Shown here piece by piece: positions 62,484 through 64,000 of a DNA stretch of 64,000 bases (positions within the stretch are counted from its first letter, which is position 1; every line of letters begins with the position of its first letter). Source of the stretch: Pyronema omphalodes (Eukaryota > Ascomycota > Pezizomycetes > Pezizales > Pyronemataceae); contig JAJJXM010000013.1 of assembly GCA_024516155.1 (NCBI GenBank), positions 496,001 through 560,000 of the forward strand, read 5' to 3'. The notes beneath the pieces are model-generated. The model did no database searches and had not been told where the DNA came from. It was given only the letters and a program-made list of their open reading frames with translations. The position numbers were made by a program, and so were the translations under genes.

Positions 62484-64000
62484 ATGCGGTTCTCAATCAT
62501 TACTCTGATTGCTCTAGCAACCAGTGTTTCTGCTTTACCAGGAGGATATGGATCTGATTCATATGGATCATATGGATCCTACCAGCCAGCAGAGCAAAAC
62601 CAGCAAACCAGTAAGTTTTTTTCTTCTTCAACTGAAATTATATACATACAGTTGCTAATTCCGAACAGACCCTGCCACATATGGCAATCCACCTCAATAC
62701 ATTGCACCAGAAGGCAGCTATGGTGTGGTTTCTCCAAATGACGCTCCTAATGACACTTATGGATCACCTGCGGAATCACCTGCTAGCACTCCTAACGATA
62801 CTTATGGATCGCCTCCTTCTGCCGAGAACCCACCATCAGGAGGCAATAACCCTCAAAATGGTATTCCTGTAGATAGCTACAATCCACCAGTGGAGACTTC
62901 TCAAGCTGCCCCAGCTCCTCCTGCAGAGACCTCTCCAGCTGCTCCCCCGGCGGATACTGCTGCTCCTCCCTCTTACGGTGCTCCCGGAGAGTCTTCACCA
63001 GCAGTTCCTGCTCTTCCCGTTGAGACTAAGCCAGCTGATTCTACTCCCGCTGTTCCCTCTGAGACTGCTTCCACCGCTGCTCCTCCTGCGGATACTGCTG
63101 CTCCTCCCTCTTACGGCACTCCAGCAGAGACATCTCCCGCTGCTCCTCCTGCGGAAGCATCGCCTGTCACTCCTCCAGCAGAAAGCTCCCCCGCAGCTGC
63201 ACCTCCTGCTGATACCGCCGCTCCTCCTTCTTACGGTACTCCTGGAGAGTCTTCGCCAGCAGTTTCAGCTCCTCCGGCTCCTCCAATGGAAACTTCGCCT
63301 GCTTCTCCAGCTCCCCCGGCAGAAACTGCTCCCGCAGGTCCTCCTGCAGATACCGCAGCACCCCCCTCATACGGAGAACCCGGAGAGACCTCACCAGCAG
63401 TTCCAGCTCTTCCCGTCGAGACCAAGCCAGTCGATTCTACTCCTTCTACTCCTTCTGCTCCTGCTGTTCCTTCCGAGACTGCACCCGCTGATGCACCTCC
63501 TTCTTACGGAGCTCCCGGAGAGACTTCACCCGCTGCACCCACTGACACTGACACTGCTGCTGCTGTAAACCCTCCTGCTGATACTGCCGCTCCTCCTTCT
63601 TATGGTGTTCCCGTTGAGTCTTCGCCTTCCGCGCCTGCTCCTCCGGCGGAGACATCCTCTGCTGCTCCTGCTGCTCCTCCGGCTGAAACTTCTCCCTCAG
63701 CACCTCCCGCCGATACCGCAGCGCCCCCCTCATACGGAACACCCGGAGAAACATCCCCCTCTCCCACGGCTCCTGCCGGGCCCTCCGAGACTGCACCAGG
63801 TCCCTCAGGTCCCTCTTCTCCTGCGGCACCTTCCGACTCAACTCCTGCCCCTTCGGCACCAGCTGATACTGGAGTTCCTTCTTATGGGGTGCCTGGAGAG
63901 ACCTCCCCCGCTCCCTCCGCGCCTGCTGGCCCTTCTGACACCGCCTCAAGCACCACTGTTGCTGGAGTTCCTAGCGAAACTTCTCCTGCTCCTTCTGCCC
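62484..64000 (+). CDS. secreted Pro/Ala/Ser/Thr-rich repeat protein, cut at window end
   Basis: Exon 1 (62484-62610) encodes MRFSIITLIALATSVSA, a signal peptide, followed by Gly/Ser/Tyr repeats (GSDSYGSYGSY). A 58-nt intron (GTAAGT to CGAACAG at 62668) joins in phase 1 to an exon from 62669 that stays open to the last base, at least 486 residues in total. The exon is made of diverged repeats of the type PADTAAPPSYG, PGETSPA and PAETSPA, with a Tyr in each PSYG unit. No membrane segment is visible before the edge. The composition fits an O-glycosylated wall or matrix protein; a GPI signal could lie outside the window. I start at 62484 rather than an ATG six codons upstream because it gives a clean signal peptide. 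Confidence 0.78.

Overview
This is nuclear DNA of a filamentous ascomycete (Pezizomycotina). The signs are dispersed single 5S rRNA genes, a tRNA-Met with an intron at the usual position after base 37, short GT-AG introns of about 46 to 73 nt, many with TACTAAT or CTAAC-like branch sites, a GPI-anchored secreted protein and Ser/Thr/Pro/Ala-rich cell-surface proteins. The class cannot be fixed from sequence alone. The window is gene-poor: a few recognisable genes lie among degenerate duplications, transposon debris and simple-sequence DNA.

Layout. 0-5 kb: a 5S gene, tRNA-Arg(ACG) and a 366-bp terminal-inverted-repeat element with TA target duplication. 6-8 kb: two minus-strand hypothetical proteins. 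13-17 kb: a second 5S gene with a duplicated 5' flank, an unresolved stretch rich in splice signals, a tandem duplication and tRNA-Ser(AGA). 17.5-18.4 kb: a three-exon Cys-rich GPI-anchored protein. 20.3-30.1 kb: an island of micro- and minisatellites holding tRNA-Met and one intact gene, a zinc-dependent deacetylase of the histone deacetylase/acetylpolyamine amidohydrolase fold with a low-complexity tail. 30.3-36 kb and 50.1-53.5 kb: three diverged direct copies of a block of roughly 2 to 3.3 kb, each with a TATA-driven Cys-rich minus-strand ORF (broken in one). 36.7 kb: a third 5S. 39.5-41.1 kb and 54.3-55.8 kb: an inverted duplication carrying tRNA-Ser(AGA) and a decayed gene. Between these arms lie a four-exon piggyBac-derived gene without a catalytic core (41.4-43.0 kb), a disrupted multi-exon gene (43.8-45.1 kb) and a PAP2/DPP1-type lipid phosphatase (46.8-48.1 kb). 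58 kb: a fourth 5S. 59.4 kb: a 7-bp minisatellite. 62.5 kb to the end: a secreted Pro/Ala/Ser/Thr-rich repeat protein cut by the window edge.

The genes do not form a pathway. Protein coding is dominated by cell surface (GPI protein, PAST-rich protein), lipid metabolism (PAP2) and deacetylation. The most unusual items are the intact piggyBac-derived gene that cannot be a transposase, the three-copy Cys-rich ORF family, and the inverted duplication with unchanged tRNAs in diverged arms. All homology statements are by-eye alignments within the window; no database search was possible.
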